Assembly: GCA_963854735.1 (NCBI GenBank)
Contig: OY978106.1
Coordinates: 372,001-436,000, forward strand
From: Marvania coccoides
Taxonomy: Eukaryota > Chlorophyta > Trebouxiophyceae > Chlorellales > Chlorellaceae
DNA length: 64,000 nucleotides
Direction: 5' to 3'
A model generated the notes under the pieces. That model was not told where the DNA came from. It was given only the letters and a program-made list of their open reading frames with translations, and did not search any database. Of this stretch, positions 12,101 to 22,982 are shown piece after piece. The position numbers were made by a program, and so were the translations under genes. Position 1 is the first letter of the stretch; each line of letters opens with the position of its first letter.

Positions 12101-12360
12101 CGACCACGCCGCCTGCTTCTGCCGCGATATCCATCGACCCCACCACGGTGCTGTCGTGGCTGGAGCAGCACGGCCCTGCATCTGGGCGGCAGCTGGTGGA
12201 GAAGTTCTGCCGCCCTGCGTCTCCAGAAGTGCGCCAAAAGCTGAGCAGCGTGCTGTCGCTCCTGGTGGAGGACCTGGCGGTGTGCCGCAAGGGGGGCAAC
12301 GCCGCCGTTAGCAGTGAAATCGACCTCAACGATGACACCATGGTGTTCATGTCGTTTTGA
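9186..12360 (+). CDS. RecQ-family DNA helicase with HRDC and C-terminal HTH domain
   Basis: Four exons (9186-9299, 9451-9600, 9694-10254, 10354-12360) give 943 residues. Motif 0 ([11 protein letters not shown]) ends exon 1. Walker A (TGGGKS), DEAH with the RecQ loop ([17 protein letters not shown]), the TATAPP motif and motif VI ([10 protein letters not shown]) follow in order. The RecQ zinc-binding region uses C and H residues around [12 protein letters not shown] and CSGGCDNCD. An RQC winged helix and an HRDC domain ([13 protein letters not shown]...) come next. The region [22 protein letters not shown] resembles the helix-turn-helix domain found at the end of WRN. There is no N-terminal exonuclease. 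Intron 3 has a GC donor (CAG|GCAAGC), is 99 bases long and has no in-frame stop. Confidence 0.93.
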
Positions 12361-13061
12361 ATAACTCGAGTATATTTTATTATTTTTCAGCAGCATTATG
12401 TCTTTATGCTCCTTGCCGGCAGTATTGGACAGCGTCCAAAACTCCACCAGGTTGGGTTCTCCCAGCGGTCCTAGCAGCTGCTTTTTTCTCAGCGCATTGG
12501 GTAGCAACGCCACTAGGGGAGTAATAAAACATCTGTCACATCACCAGGCCCGTCCATAGGCACATGAAGAGGGAGTACACAAGCGCCGCATGCAAAATGC
12601 TAAACTGAAGGATTGCGTGCTTGCTTGAGCAACTGCAATCTGTAGGAGGTCGTTCTAGTGAGGATTAGGTAGCACCGTAGGTATTCACCCGCCTCCTATC
12701 TTGAGTGGAGTACACTGTATGTTTTGTCTTGCCTTGCCGCTCAATACTTTTTTGAGAAATAAGACTGAGCTTAATTATCCTCGGTGCTTATCGGGCATAT
12801 GAAAAAATACTTATATTTACAGCAGTGTCCCCAAGAAAATGGGGAAAACAAGAAATTAAAAAGCAAAGAAGATTGTACTTTCAACAGAAATGCTGCTTCA
12901 GGTGATGGGGTGCCGCCTGCTTCAGCGAATGAAGGAATTGACAAATTTGATTGATGGGGGTTCGGTCGGTTGGATGGTGAGATTTAACCAAATATTTTCA
13001 TTTCCTATGCCCTAGAGATAATTTGAGAAGAGGGTTTCAGAAAGGAAGGGGAAGAAGGCCC
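12361..13061. other. Convergent 3' spacer
   Basis: This spacer lies between the RecQ gene and the converging VTC gene. I see no coding, repeat or RNA signal. Confidence 0.3.
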
Positions 13062-16000
13062 CTAGAAGACGTAAACTACAGCAACTACGTATGAAATCAG
13101 CATGACGCAGAGGAGAATCACCACGAGGATGACTGGGCCACGTTGGTCGTCGTAGCGCGTTATTTCCTGCCGCATTATCTGGTAGGTGCGGCGCCTGTAC
13201 TGGTAGAGAGCGTAGGCCATGAACGCGAGTGCCACTGGGGCGATGAGTGCACCCGACAGCCTCGCTGCGAAACAGCGACTGTCGCCAGCGGGGCAGCCCG
13301 AGGCGCCGGTTGAGCCGCCGGCGCTACCTGTCATCGGGGTGAGGGCGCTCCCGCTGCACGAAAAATGGGGAGGGGAGATGTGTTTTTGTTGTTGGGCGTT
13401 GCACGAAAATTAATCGGGAGTTTTGAGGGGATTCCCACCTCAGCAGGCTCATGGCGAGGAACATGACGAGAACCGAGATGTTGAGCCACTGCAGGAAGGT
13501 GCGCTCGTTGGCAAAGAAAGTTTTCTGCAAGGAAAAGAAATAAATTTATGTCAAATTTTGAAAACGCAGATTATCTTGATAAAAAGACCACAAATTACTT
13601 ACTGGTTCCACGCGGGTGCGCACCATGGTGCGAGGCCGGGAACACTGTCCCTTGATGCTTCCAGCAGCAGCAGGGGCAGACAGACCCTGCCCCGGCGAGC
13701 CGCTGCTGGAGGGCGTCAAACTTCCCAGCTTGCCGCCATCTCCGCCTCGCACAGCAGGTTTTGCTCCGGGAGAGAGCGTGGGGGCATCCAGGTGGGGAGG
13801 CGAGCCGTTGGGCTGCAGCAAGCCGACCAAGGCCACTGCCGCCTGCCCAGCCTCCACGTCTTCCAGCGCATTTGTGCCCATCGCAGCCGCGGAAACGGCG
13901 GTTGCGCCGCCCATTTGGGTGCAGGCTTGAGAGTCTCTGCTCACGGAGGAGCGGGCGTCCGCCGCGCCGTCTTCGCTGCTTTCTTCCACGCCAGCGAGGA
14001 TTACCGCGCTGACGGGGGACGGCGCCTGGTACACCCGCCATGGCGTTCTGCGGGGCTGGCCCGCCAGCAGCTCCCGCATGGTGGCTTGGTCTTCCTTGGG
14101 GGTTGCCACCGTGCTTTCTTGCGGACTGGGGCGGGGAGTGATGAAGAGCTTGGTGGCGGGGCGCAGAGACTTGGGGGGACGCGAGCGGGCCTCGACGTCT
14201 TGGCTTTCGCTGGTGAAATCCAGCGAAAAGTTGGGGTATAGCCATTCTCCGGGGTCCGAAACATCGAGCTCTGCTGCAGCCGCCATCTCGTCCCAGGTGG
14301 CCGGGGTTAGCCGCTCCGGGTCAGCTTCGTCGGCCAAAAACCAGTAGGGGGCTTCGCTCATCGCCTCAGGGTACAGCGCCGCCATGCCGTGCAGGAACTT
14401 TGAAAATTTGGGGGCAGGGATGAGCATGCCGCTGGAGACCAGGTCTTTCAGCCACTGCCCCGGCGGAGCTTGCAGCTTGACCTCTACCACACAGTATGGG
14501 AAGCGCTCGGCGTCGGCAGGCACGGCGGGGTCGCTGCGGCACCACCCGCTGGCAGGCTCTGGGCCGTCCCGAGCCATGCTGAGGGAGTTGTCCAGCGAGA
14601 TGCGCACCAGGTTGTTGGAGTCTTCCTGGAAAGCGGTGCGCTGGTAGACGGTGCGCAGCGCCGGGCCCTGCACAGTCATTTTATAGCAGTTGGAATACAA
14701 CAATTTTTTTGTGGAAAAGAACGAAAAAAATGTGGAATTTTGTGCGGGATTTACCTGCCCTGCGGCCACGATGTGGGACTGCACCTCCTCCAAAAAGGCG
14801 GCGTCAGGGTGGTCCTGCCCCTGGCGCAGCTGCTGCCCCGCGAGGAACGCTGCCACCTCGCTCTGGTCCACCGCTGCCCGCTGCTTGACGCTGAACTCTC
14901 CGGTCCACTTGGCGCGGTGCATCTTGCGCTCCACAAACATCTTCTGGCGGGGGTCAGCAGGGTCGCTCTGGCCGTACCAGCGCACCCGAACGGCAGTGGC
15001 CTTGTCTTCTCGGTGAAGGCGGGAGTGGTAGGAAGAAAGGTCGGGGAATGAGTCGAGGTAGACGGAGGACACGGCGGCGGAGTCTAGAGTTGGAGGAGGC
15101 GCCAGGAAAGGCAGCTGCTGCGGGTCAACTGCACATATTTTTGTAGGAAAAAGGGGGGAGTTGTAAGCACGGAGGTTCGCATTAGAATTCAATGTTTATT
15201 AATGGAAAAAATGTAACATTTTAAAATATTTCTCACCCTGGCCGAGCTTCAAGCGGTCTCCGTACAAAAGCACCGGCAAATGCTTGACCACCTCGGTCTT
15301 GAACAGGGCCACGTCGCTGGGACGCAGCCAGAACTTGCGGGTGACGCGCATAAAGCTCTGAGGGGCCACCCAGTGGGAGTTTCCGTCGTCTCCCCCCGCT
15401 CTGCCATCCTCCACGCGACGCAGCAGCTCGTAAGCGTCGCTGAGGCCCAAGATCAGCGAATCCAGAGACAGGGAGCCCACCACAGCTCGCGTTGCGACCT
15501 CCAGATAAGAACTCGCGCGTTCTTGGGGGCATACCGTCCCTCCATGCAGCAGATTTGCCCCCGAAGAGATAAGGCGCGGAGCAGCGTCAGCTGCCTGCGC
15601 AATTTGGGCCGCAGCGGCCGCGTTTTCTTCGGCAAATACACCCAGCTCCACGACACGCGCGCCCACCGATTCCAGAGCCTGGCGCAGGGCGGCAGGAGCA
15701 GCTTCGCTGCCTGGATGCCCGGCTGTGCGAACGAGCACTACTACGTCGAGCAGCTCGTTCCACAGCTGCTTATGGCGCGAACGGTAGAATTCACCCACTC
15801 TGTAGCACTCCTGGTGCAGCGCCGCCGCAAATCGGCCCACGGGGAGGCCGTTTTCAAGTGGCCGGTGCTGTGCTGCAGTTGAGAGTTGTTGGAGGGCTGC
15901 GCTGGAGGGGCCCAACGCGTTGGCGCTGACGTCGCTCTTGAGGATGGACAAGAGAACGTTGGAGCGCAGGTTCCCGTGCTCGTAAGCGTTCATCCTCTGC

Positions 16001-16098
16001 AGACAATAGGAGGCCAGAGTGAAGGCAAGAGATGAAAATATTGCAACCAAAGAGCTTCGCTGGCGCACCTGCTCCCTCCGGAGCTCCACGCCGCCCAT
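13062..16098 (-). CDS. VTC4: VTC-type polyphosphate polymerase with SPX-like N-terminus
   Basis: Five exons (16098-15237, 15128-14755, 14667-13603, 13524-13439, 13353-13062) join to 892 residues. The start is uncertain: ATG at 16098, or at 15993 if the upstream part is not coding. Residues about 50-280 resemble an SPX domain (FAAALHQECYRVGEFYRSRH), but the usual N-terminal helix and the lysine cluster are not visible. The catalytic tunnel domain has the diagnostic strands RVRWYGQ, MFVERKMHR, LVRISLDNSL and YCVVEVKLQ, which supply the Arg/Lys/Glu residues for nucleotide, polyphosphate and metal binding. A low-complexity linker follows, then a DUF202 module with three membrane segments (WLNISVLVMFLAMSLL and two more, ending VVYVF). 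The family makes polyphosphate from ATP and threads it across the acidocalcisome or vacuole membrane. Confidence 0.9.
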
Positions 16099-16509
16099 TG
16101 TTGGGCCGTTATAGCTTTGACAAATCAATCTTGCCAAGCGAATTGAGCGGAGGGGAGAGGGTTGAAGAAGGGTGCACTGGGGTCTGGGAGAAGGAGACGC
16201 CAGAAACTTTCCGCGGCCTAGAATTGGAGGCGGGGGGTCTTAATGAACGTGTGTGATCACAATAGAAAAGCTCTGTATTTTCAAGATGCCTCCTTGCCGA
16301 GCAGCTCCCTTCCCTCATCGGGGCTCTCGTTCATGTCGTCTCGTCGATGCTGCTCTATGCTGAGAGCTGCTGGGATGAAGAGTTTTTAAATTTTGCTTAT
16401 TTTTGTTTGCATGGACTCTTAAGCATCGCATAAAAATACGGACAATGGCGCCCCGCCAGCATTTGTTTTGCCATCGATGATCACATTTAAAAACTTTTCT
16501 CGTTGTTAG
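16099..16509. promoter_or_regulatory. Divergent promoter region
   Basis: The spacer lies between the VTC start and the pseudouridine synthase start, which diverge. A missing first VTC exon could lie here, but I could not find one with typical SPX N-terminal residues. Confidence 0.3.
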
Positions 16510-18102
16510 ATGCTCACCCACCCGAGGCAACTGGGAAAGACAACCATTGCATTTAAGCGATTTTTTGCCACCGACGCCGACTCTGCAGGCGTCCTCAATC
16601 GCTGGCTGAAAGGATTCGACGGAGTGCCACCAGTGCCTCCTCAGCTGCCAGGCGACGCGCCCCCAACAGGCAAGCTCTCAACTCGTTCGCGAGCAGTAAA
16701 ACACATAGCCCAAGCAAACCCTTAACCGTAACTTCCCTCAATAATAAATAAATTTTGCAGCCTTGTCGTGGGCCAGAAGAAGAGGCCCGGCACTCCCGAT
16801 TGCCCTTCTGCACCGCTTGTTCAGGGAGGAAACCGTCAGAGTGTGGGACCCTACGACGGGCAAAGTGAAGCGCGCCAAAAAAGACAGCCTCTTGCCGCAG
16901 GGCGCGCGCCTCCTTTTACCGAAGCTATCGCCCTCTCAAAACGACACCGATGATTCTGAAGATGAGGAGGCAGCTTACAGCCCAGGTATCCATAATATGT
17001 TTTAATCCGCTGTAAATTTTGCTGCGCTTTGTACTCATCTGTTTTATCTTTCATCCCCTTTGATGTTCTCACCACAGCGCGGCAAGAGGCGATGCAGCGA
17101 GCGGCGATGGCGCTACGAGGCGCCGTCATTCTGCAGAACCCGGAGTTCTGGGCGCTTAATAAGCCCCCTGGGTTGGCAGTACAAGGCGGTACCAGGGTAG
17201 AACGCGGCATGTCCATCGATAGACTTCTGCCGCTGGCGTTTCCTTATAAACCGAGCAATTTAGTGCATCGGCTGGACAAAGACGCGTCTGGAGTGTTGCT
17301 GGTTGCCAAGGGCCCCGACGCAGCGGCACGGCTGAGCATCGCCTTTCGCGATAAGTCCATGAAAGCTGCTGCAAACGCCGGCGCTGTCCCTGCTTCAAGC
17401 AGCAGCAGAGGCCAGGAGAGCAGCAGCAAGGGGGCAGGTGCTCTGCTGCCTGAGGTGGACAAAATGTGGGCGATAATTGTGTATTTATGTATTGCATGCA
17501 AGCAGCAATATTCAACCATTTAATTCACCTTCGATTTTTTTCGCACTCGTTTTATTTTTTTCCTCGTTATATTTAGGTACTGGGCAGTGGTGTGCACCTC
17601 TGCCTCGTCCCCACCGCTGATTCCCGGCAAAACAGGCGTCATCAACGCTCCAGCAGGCGGAGCCACGGCTGCGGAGTCTTCCTCCGCCGCTCTCACAAAA
17701 TATCGAGTGTTGGAGGCCCGCGGCCCGCTGGCTTGGCTACAGCTGGAGCCATTAACGGGGAGAAAGCACCAGCTGCGCCAGCACTGCGCGTGGGGGCTGG
17801 GGGCCGCCATTTTGGGGGACCACAAATATGGGAAAGTGAGGGCGATGCCCCAGAGCGATATTTTGAGCGAAATAACGCAGGGGGAAGGCGGGGAAAGAGG
17901 GCGGAGGGCGGCGTCGTTGCCGCTGTTTTTGCACTGCCGCAGCATGGTCGTGAAGGAGCCTGGGCGGCGGGGAGTGGCGGCAGTGGCGGAGCCTCCCCTG
18001 GCAAGCTGGGGGCGGCTGTTTGCGCGGCAAGGCTGGCGGCTGCCGAGCACCAGCGAAAGGGCAAAGTCTCGCGATCGCGCTTTCTCCTCTCCTCGAAGAT
18101 GA
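16510..18102 (+). CDS. RluA-family RNA pseudouridine synthase
   Basis: Four exons (16510-16669, 16761-16985, 17078-17465, 17577-18102) give 432 residues. An S4-like segment (LPIALLHRLFREETVRVW) lies near residues 70-90. The catalytic motif is HRLDKDASGVLLVAK near residue 190; its Asp is the nucleophile of the family. The KPPGLAVQGG strand precedes it, and the RNA-binding strand WLQLEPLTGRKHQLRQH, the equivalent of the family's GR-HQIR motif, comes late in the protein. The short N-terminus is basic (MLTHPRQLGKTTIAFKRFF) and may target an organelle. Intron 1 uses a GC donor (CAG|GCAAGC); no alternative GT keeps the frame. The RNA target is unknown. Confidence 0.9.
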
Positions 18103-18640
18103 AAAAAAATAGTTGTATCTTTGACAAGTTTAAAAGATGTTGAAAGTGTGCGAGAAGAGGAAAAAAAAGGTGCTAATTTACAACAGGAGGATATATAGAT
18201 CGAAATAAGGAGACGCGGGAGAGCAAATTCGTTCAAGCTTAAGACTGAAGGGGAGACAATTGAAGAGAAAGAGGCAATTTTTCTATTTAACAATTTTCTA
18301 TTGGCCCAATGCCGTCACGGCGTGGCATAATTTTGAAGAAAAAGAAGGAAGAAGAAAAGAGAATGTAGAGAATTAAAGTAGATATAGCCGAAAGGGGGTG
18401 GTGCGGTATCAATCACCGGTAAAAAATAAGCACAAAGACACACTAAATGACGATGAATAAATCGTTAGGAACGAAAGTATAGTTCTGTGTGAAGAAAAGA
18501 AAGGCCGTTCATGTATCAAGCTCGCATTCACTCGTTTAAATATGTATATATCCATCGTAGTACTCAGAAAGAGGGGAATTCCCCTCATAACACACACGTG
18601 GAATTATTTTATTGTTGGTCGGTAGGTAGGTTTTGTTGTT
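18103..18640. other. Convergent 3' spacer
   Basis: A purine-rich, AT-rich spacer between the converging pseudouridine synthase and BCAT genes. Nothing else is seen. Confidence 0.3.
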
Positions 18641-20154
18641 TCAATCGACAACCACGCTCCAAGGGTGGTCCGGAACGCGGCCGTACTGAATGTCCAGCAG
18701 CGCCCGCTGAAACTGCGGCGCCATGGCTTCAGGCTGGCTAGGATCTTGCACCGTCGGCCTAAAAACTTCTCCGCTCGCCCTCACCAGAGCGCTCACCGGC
18801 TGCACGATGCAAGCGGTGCCCGAGCCAAAAACTTCCCTCAGACGGCCGTCCCGCGCCGCAGCACGCACTTCGCGCACCGTCAGCCGCCGTTCCGACACCT
18901 CCAGAGCCGCTCCAGAGGAAGAAAGTCCGCGGGCTAAAGAAAGGATGGAATCGCGGGTGATGCCCGGCAGGATGGTGCCGCGGGTGAGGTCCGGGGTCAC
19001 CAGCTCTAGCCCTTTCTTTCCTCCCTCGGCAGCACTCTTTTCCAACACAAAAAAGACGTTCATGGCGCCACACTCCTCAAATTCAGCGTCATCGGGGTCA
19101 AATTTAGCTTTAGTCATGGTATTGGAATGACGGAAGGTGTACACCACTTGAGCGGCGCCGAAGTCACGCGCTGCGTCCATCTGGGGGAGAATTGTGGGAG
19201 CGTAGTTGCCTCCAACTTTGTGGGCGCCTACGCCCCCCGGCCAGGCCCTGGTGGCGCGCTCCTCGACGAAAAGCGCTACCGGGCGTATGCCTGAAGAGCA
19301 GCAACGGCAAACATTCGGTGATAAAGGTCGCGTTTAGTATAATATTTTCGACTTAAAAAACAATAAAAAAAAATAAAAGGGCTTCCTCACCAGAGGGGAA
19401 GTAGGGCCCCACGGGCGACATCAAAACAGACAGCGTGGTGTGGGTGGCCTTGGCGACGCCTAACACGGGTGAAGAGGCGAAGAGCGAGGGGCGAATGTAC
19501 AGCGAGTGGCCTTCCTTCGTCGGCAGCCAACGGGAATCCACTTTTACGAGGGCTTTGATGCACGCCAGCAGCTCGGATGGGTCAAAGGGTGCCAGTTGGA
19601 GGCGCGCCGCGGACCGCGCCAGCCGCTCCATGTTTTTTTCGGGGCGGAAGAGGCGGGGGCGGCCGTCAGCGCCGCGGTAGGCCTTCATGCCCTCGAAGCA
19701 GGTCATTCCATAGTGCAAGACCTGTGCTGCGGGGTGCAGGGACAGGGCGCCTAAAGGACGGATCAGAGGGCGCGTCCAGCCGGCCCCATATTGGTGTTCT
19801 GCGACTAACATGTGGTCGGTGAAGACGGAGCCGAATTTTGGGTTGTCCAGAGCGGGTAGGTCCTTGGTAGGACGCAGCTGCAGCTCCAGGTCGGCGATTT
19901 TGAATGTGTCACGACGAGGCTGCACGCGAGGAGGGCGAGAATGGAGAATGAATGAATGAAAATGACCATTGCCAGCGAACTGCGAACATCTTTCCCTTTT
20001 TCTTCTTCTTTTTCCCTCGACGCACCTGGAAATGCTCCGAGTCGTATGGTTGAGGCACGGGTGAGTTCCAGCGGGTGCCCAGGGCCTCCAGCGCGGGCGC
20101 CAGCTTGCCCCAAAGGCCAACAGAATTTCCTACTTTGGCCGCTCGGCGCAGCAT
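18641..20154 (-). CDS. BCAT: Branched-chain amino acid aminotransferase
   Basis: Three exons (20154-20026, 19919-19391, 19290-18641) give 435 residues. The N-terminus (MLRRAAKVGNSVGLWGKL) resembles a mitochondrial or plastid transit peptide. Family blocks are clear: HYGMTCFEGMKAYRG, RLFRPEKNMERLARSAARL, SLYIRPSLFAS, and GAHKVGGNYAPT, which holds the PLP-binding lysine. The late block EVFGSGTACIVQPVSAL binds the cofactor phosphate in homologues. The enzyme interconverts Leu, Ile and Val with their 2-oxo acids using glutamate/2-oxoglutarate, and serves in either synthesis or breakdown. Length is normal for a eukaryotic BCAT. Confidence 0.95.
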
Positions 20155-20500
20155 TGGCGGTACGTGGGGGCTAATAAACCACAAATTTAAATTTATTTAA
20201 ATTTCGGAAGCAAAAGCGTGTGAAAGAGGGCTTGCGAAGGTGGCCGACGCAGGAGGTCGAAAAATGACTCGTTCCTCAAAGTATGCCAGAAACAAACTTT
20301 GGCGCCTTATTTATATGTAAAACTAATAATGGGAAAGTGGTGTGGTGCCATGCAGCTTTCGCGAGACTGTTTTTCTGTTCAAAGTAGTCCACGACTTCGC
20401 GCGCATTTTGAGCTGCTGGCTGATTCTCGCACGAATCCAGCTCTAATTGGCATAGACCTCCATTGATCAGAAATCAAACCGCCGCACGTGCCGGGGCCCC
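20155..20500. promoter_or_regulatory. Divergent promoter region
   Basis: The spacer separates the divergent BCAT and cardiolipin synthase starts. It contains an imperfect palindrome of AAATTTAAATTT type near 20190. No coding signal is seen. Confidence 0.3.
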
Positions 20501-21833
20501 ATGCTGGGAGCATCGCTGAGGAGACATGCTTGCAAAGACTCCCTCGCGCTGCTTCGTCTCGCGTGCAACGAGGCTTTGCTGGCGCCAAAAGGCTTCTCTG
20601 CGAATGTTTCAACCATCGAATGCGGCGCAGCGGGCTTCTCGGCTGCTCCCTGGCAGCAATGGGCCGCCCCGTCAACCACTGCCTGTCTGGCGTCCTCTCT
20701 GCGGCATTTTTCCTCTGGGAGGCCCCTCTTATCGCCTCCGGACAACTCTAGACTCCCACCACCAGCGCCCCAACAAACTGTGAGAGAAAACAGGCTGCTA
20801 TTATCCATTGCTGTAAATTTCCCCCCCGTTAGAATTTCAATTCTAAACCAAGAACTTGTAATGTTTTTTTCAGGCGGGTTGGACGGTCCAAGAGGTGGTC
20901 AACCTCCCCAACAGTTTGTCCATGCTGCGGCTGCTCTCTGGCCCCGTGATTGCTGCCTGGATTATAGAAGCTCAGGTAAGAGAACTACGAACTTGTTTTC
21001 TGAGCATTTTTTTATTTTAATTGCATTCAATTCTACTTTTCTGCAATTTAAAAACTCCCAGCGTAAACCTGGACTGATGGAGCTTCTAAAACTCAAAATG
21101 TGCGCAGTGGAGCATAGCTATTCCTGCATTGGCAGTCTCCGGTGCCACCGACTGGCTAGACGGCTACTTTGCGCGGAGAAACGGCAACAGCAACGTACTG
21201 GGGAGCTACCTGGACCCGCTGGCAGACAAGGTGTTGATAGCCTCGGTGGTGGGAGCGCTAGGATACACGGTATGCCATAATTTTAAAATAAAATTGATTT
21301 CAAACTTCCCTTTGTGGACTCTCTCTCTCTTATTTTCCATAAAAGTAAACAAAAAAAATATTTTAATTAATACTGCATGTGTGAAATGCTCGCAGGGAGC
21401 ACTTCCAGCGCCATTGGTGGGCATTGTCTTGGCTAGAGACGCCCTTTTATTGTTTGGCGCCTTTGCCCTTCGAGCGCACTCCCTGGGGTGGCGCTGGCCG
21501 GGCCTGCGCGAGTTTTTTCGCATCGTGCCTCTCTCTGCCGCCGCCGGCGTCACCGAATCAGAAAACCCCGATAAAAATAACAACCAATTTGCTGCCGCTG
21601 CTTCTCACAGCAATTCGACGCATGTGGCCCCTGTGGTGCAGCCCCTGCTGATCAGCAAAGTGAACACCGCGCTGCAGCTGGGGCTGGTGGGGGCCTGCAT
21701 GACTGACGCCTGGCTGGGGTGGCCTGGGAGTGAGACTGTGTGGGGGTTAGGAGCGGTGACAGCGGGAACTACAGTGCTTTCGCTGGCTGCCTACGTGCGC
21801 GCGTTTCTCCGAAAAGAGCTGCCGATGATGTGA
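20501..21833 (+). CDS. CRLS1: Cardiolipin synthase (CDP-alcohol phosphatidyltransferase type)
   Basis: Four exons (20501-20779, 20874-20975, 21108-21269, 21396-21833), the first three ending in phase 0, give 326 residues. The first 90 residues look like a mitochondrial presequence (Arg, Ser, Ala, few acids). The start of the enzyme is VNLPNSLSMLRLLSGPVIAA. The CDP-alcohol phosphotransferase signature D-G-x2-A-R-x8-G-x3-D-x3-D is intact in DGYFARR...LGSYLDPLAD near residue 145. The block LLISKVNTALQLGLVG is typical of eukaryotic cardiolipin synthases. The reaction joins phosphatidylglycerol and CDP-diacylglycerol in the inner mitochondrial membrane. Several hydrophobic segments fit a polytopic membrane enzyme. 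Confidence 0.92.
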
Positions 21834-22356
21834 CCAGGGAGAATGAAGGGGTGGGGGGGCTTTACATGTCTTATAGCATGCCAAATTTTCCACACAAAAA
21901 AATAAAAAACGTGAGAGAAAAAATCAAAATTCTTTTCGTTGGTGACTTCTTTGGAACCGCATCTTTCATGCAAGACACAACCTAATATCAAATGAACAAA
22001 AGCACTGGTATGAAATGCATAACAGTATAAAAACGCGTCTTAATTGTACTTGTCAAATCTGTTGTCAAAGGAAAGAAGGAAGCAAAAACCGGTGATTGCC
22101 TCCTTCTCTATCTAATCCACTTTCGTTATGTACAGCCGAAAAAATACCATACAAAACATGAGAAACACACGAACACTCTCGATTTTTTGGTGTAATATTA
22201 GTACTATATATGTGGAATAATAACTCACGTGCTGCCAGCGCGTCCCACCAGAAATGGTGGGAAAAAAAAAAACGAAAAGAAATACAAAGTAAGATCACGC
22301 CTCAAGGTGAAATTAAGTGGGAATATTGTACCAATTCATTGCTACTCATTCAAGTC
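21834..22356. other. Gene-free spacer
   Basis: AT-rich sequence downstream of cardiolipin synthase and of the converging small ORF. No feature is recognised. Confidence 0.3.
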
Positions 22357-22560
22357 TTACTCTTCAGGCTGCCGAAGCTTGGACGGGGTGAAAAAGCGGC
22401 CTCCCAGCCGCGCGCCAACGATAGTTGGCACGCTTTCGAGAATTTGAAGAATGCCTTCGAGCTCTTCCATAATGACAGCGCGCCGCTGCGCAGAGACAGT
22501 AGCCATCGCCGCCGACAGCTCTGCCAAACTTTGCTCAAATTCTCGCAAACCCTCGTCCAT
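22357..22560 (-). CDS. Small predicted coiled-coil protein, 67 residues
   Basis: A single-exon frame starting MDEGLREFEQSLAELSAAMA has heptad-like spacing and high Glu/Leu/Ala content. Its GC content contrasts with the AT-rich flanks, and no in-frame stop interrupts it. The end (RLGGRFFTPSKLRQPEE) is polar. I do not recognise the family. It stands alone between cardiolipin synthase and the kinase, converging with the former and diverging from the latter. It may be a genuine small protein of a complex or a chance frame. Confidence 0.45.
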   Translation of the reverse strand: MDEGLREFEQSLAELSAAMATVSAQRRAVIMEELEGILQILESVPTIVGARLGGRFFTPSKLRQPEE

Positions 22561-22982
22561 GTTCTAGGCTGCTCAGAAACAAACACTAAAATTTTATGTC
22601 ACCCAATTGGTGTGGACATGGGAATGACGGACGTGACGCAAGCGAACAAACAAAATTTTAACGAAAGAAAAAAAAAACATGAACCGTGTACGACGAAGTG
22701 AGGCACTACAGAAACGTATACCCCTCTTTTGGATTTCGAAATAATAATTCCATGGGCGTGCAAGCGTAGAAGGAAAAAAACGACGAGCGGAAGAAAAAAT
22801 TCTTCCGAAAATAAAAACCTCGCGTCCTTCGCTGCTGATCATAATTAATTATATATTTTATGGGTTTGAAAGACGCTCTTCGCACACATATGCAGCGGAA
22901 GCAGCTGTGACCTATTATTATTTTTACGATCGAAGAGCAATAAACCGTGTTCTTTGTATCGCCGTGTTAGATACATCACAAA
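22561..22982. promoter_or_regulatory. Divergent promoter region
   Basis: AT-rich sequence upstream of the small ORF and of the kinase. Nothing specific is seen. Confidence 0.25.

Noticed and set aside
13423..14241. Long plus-strand ORF of 272 residues opposite the VTC gene
   Set aside because: It is the antisense of conserved VTC coding sequence, with no domain of its own; high GC content explains the open frame.
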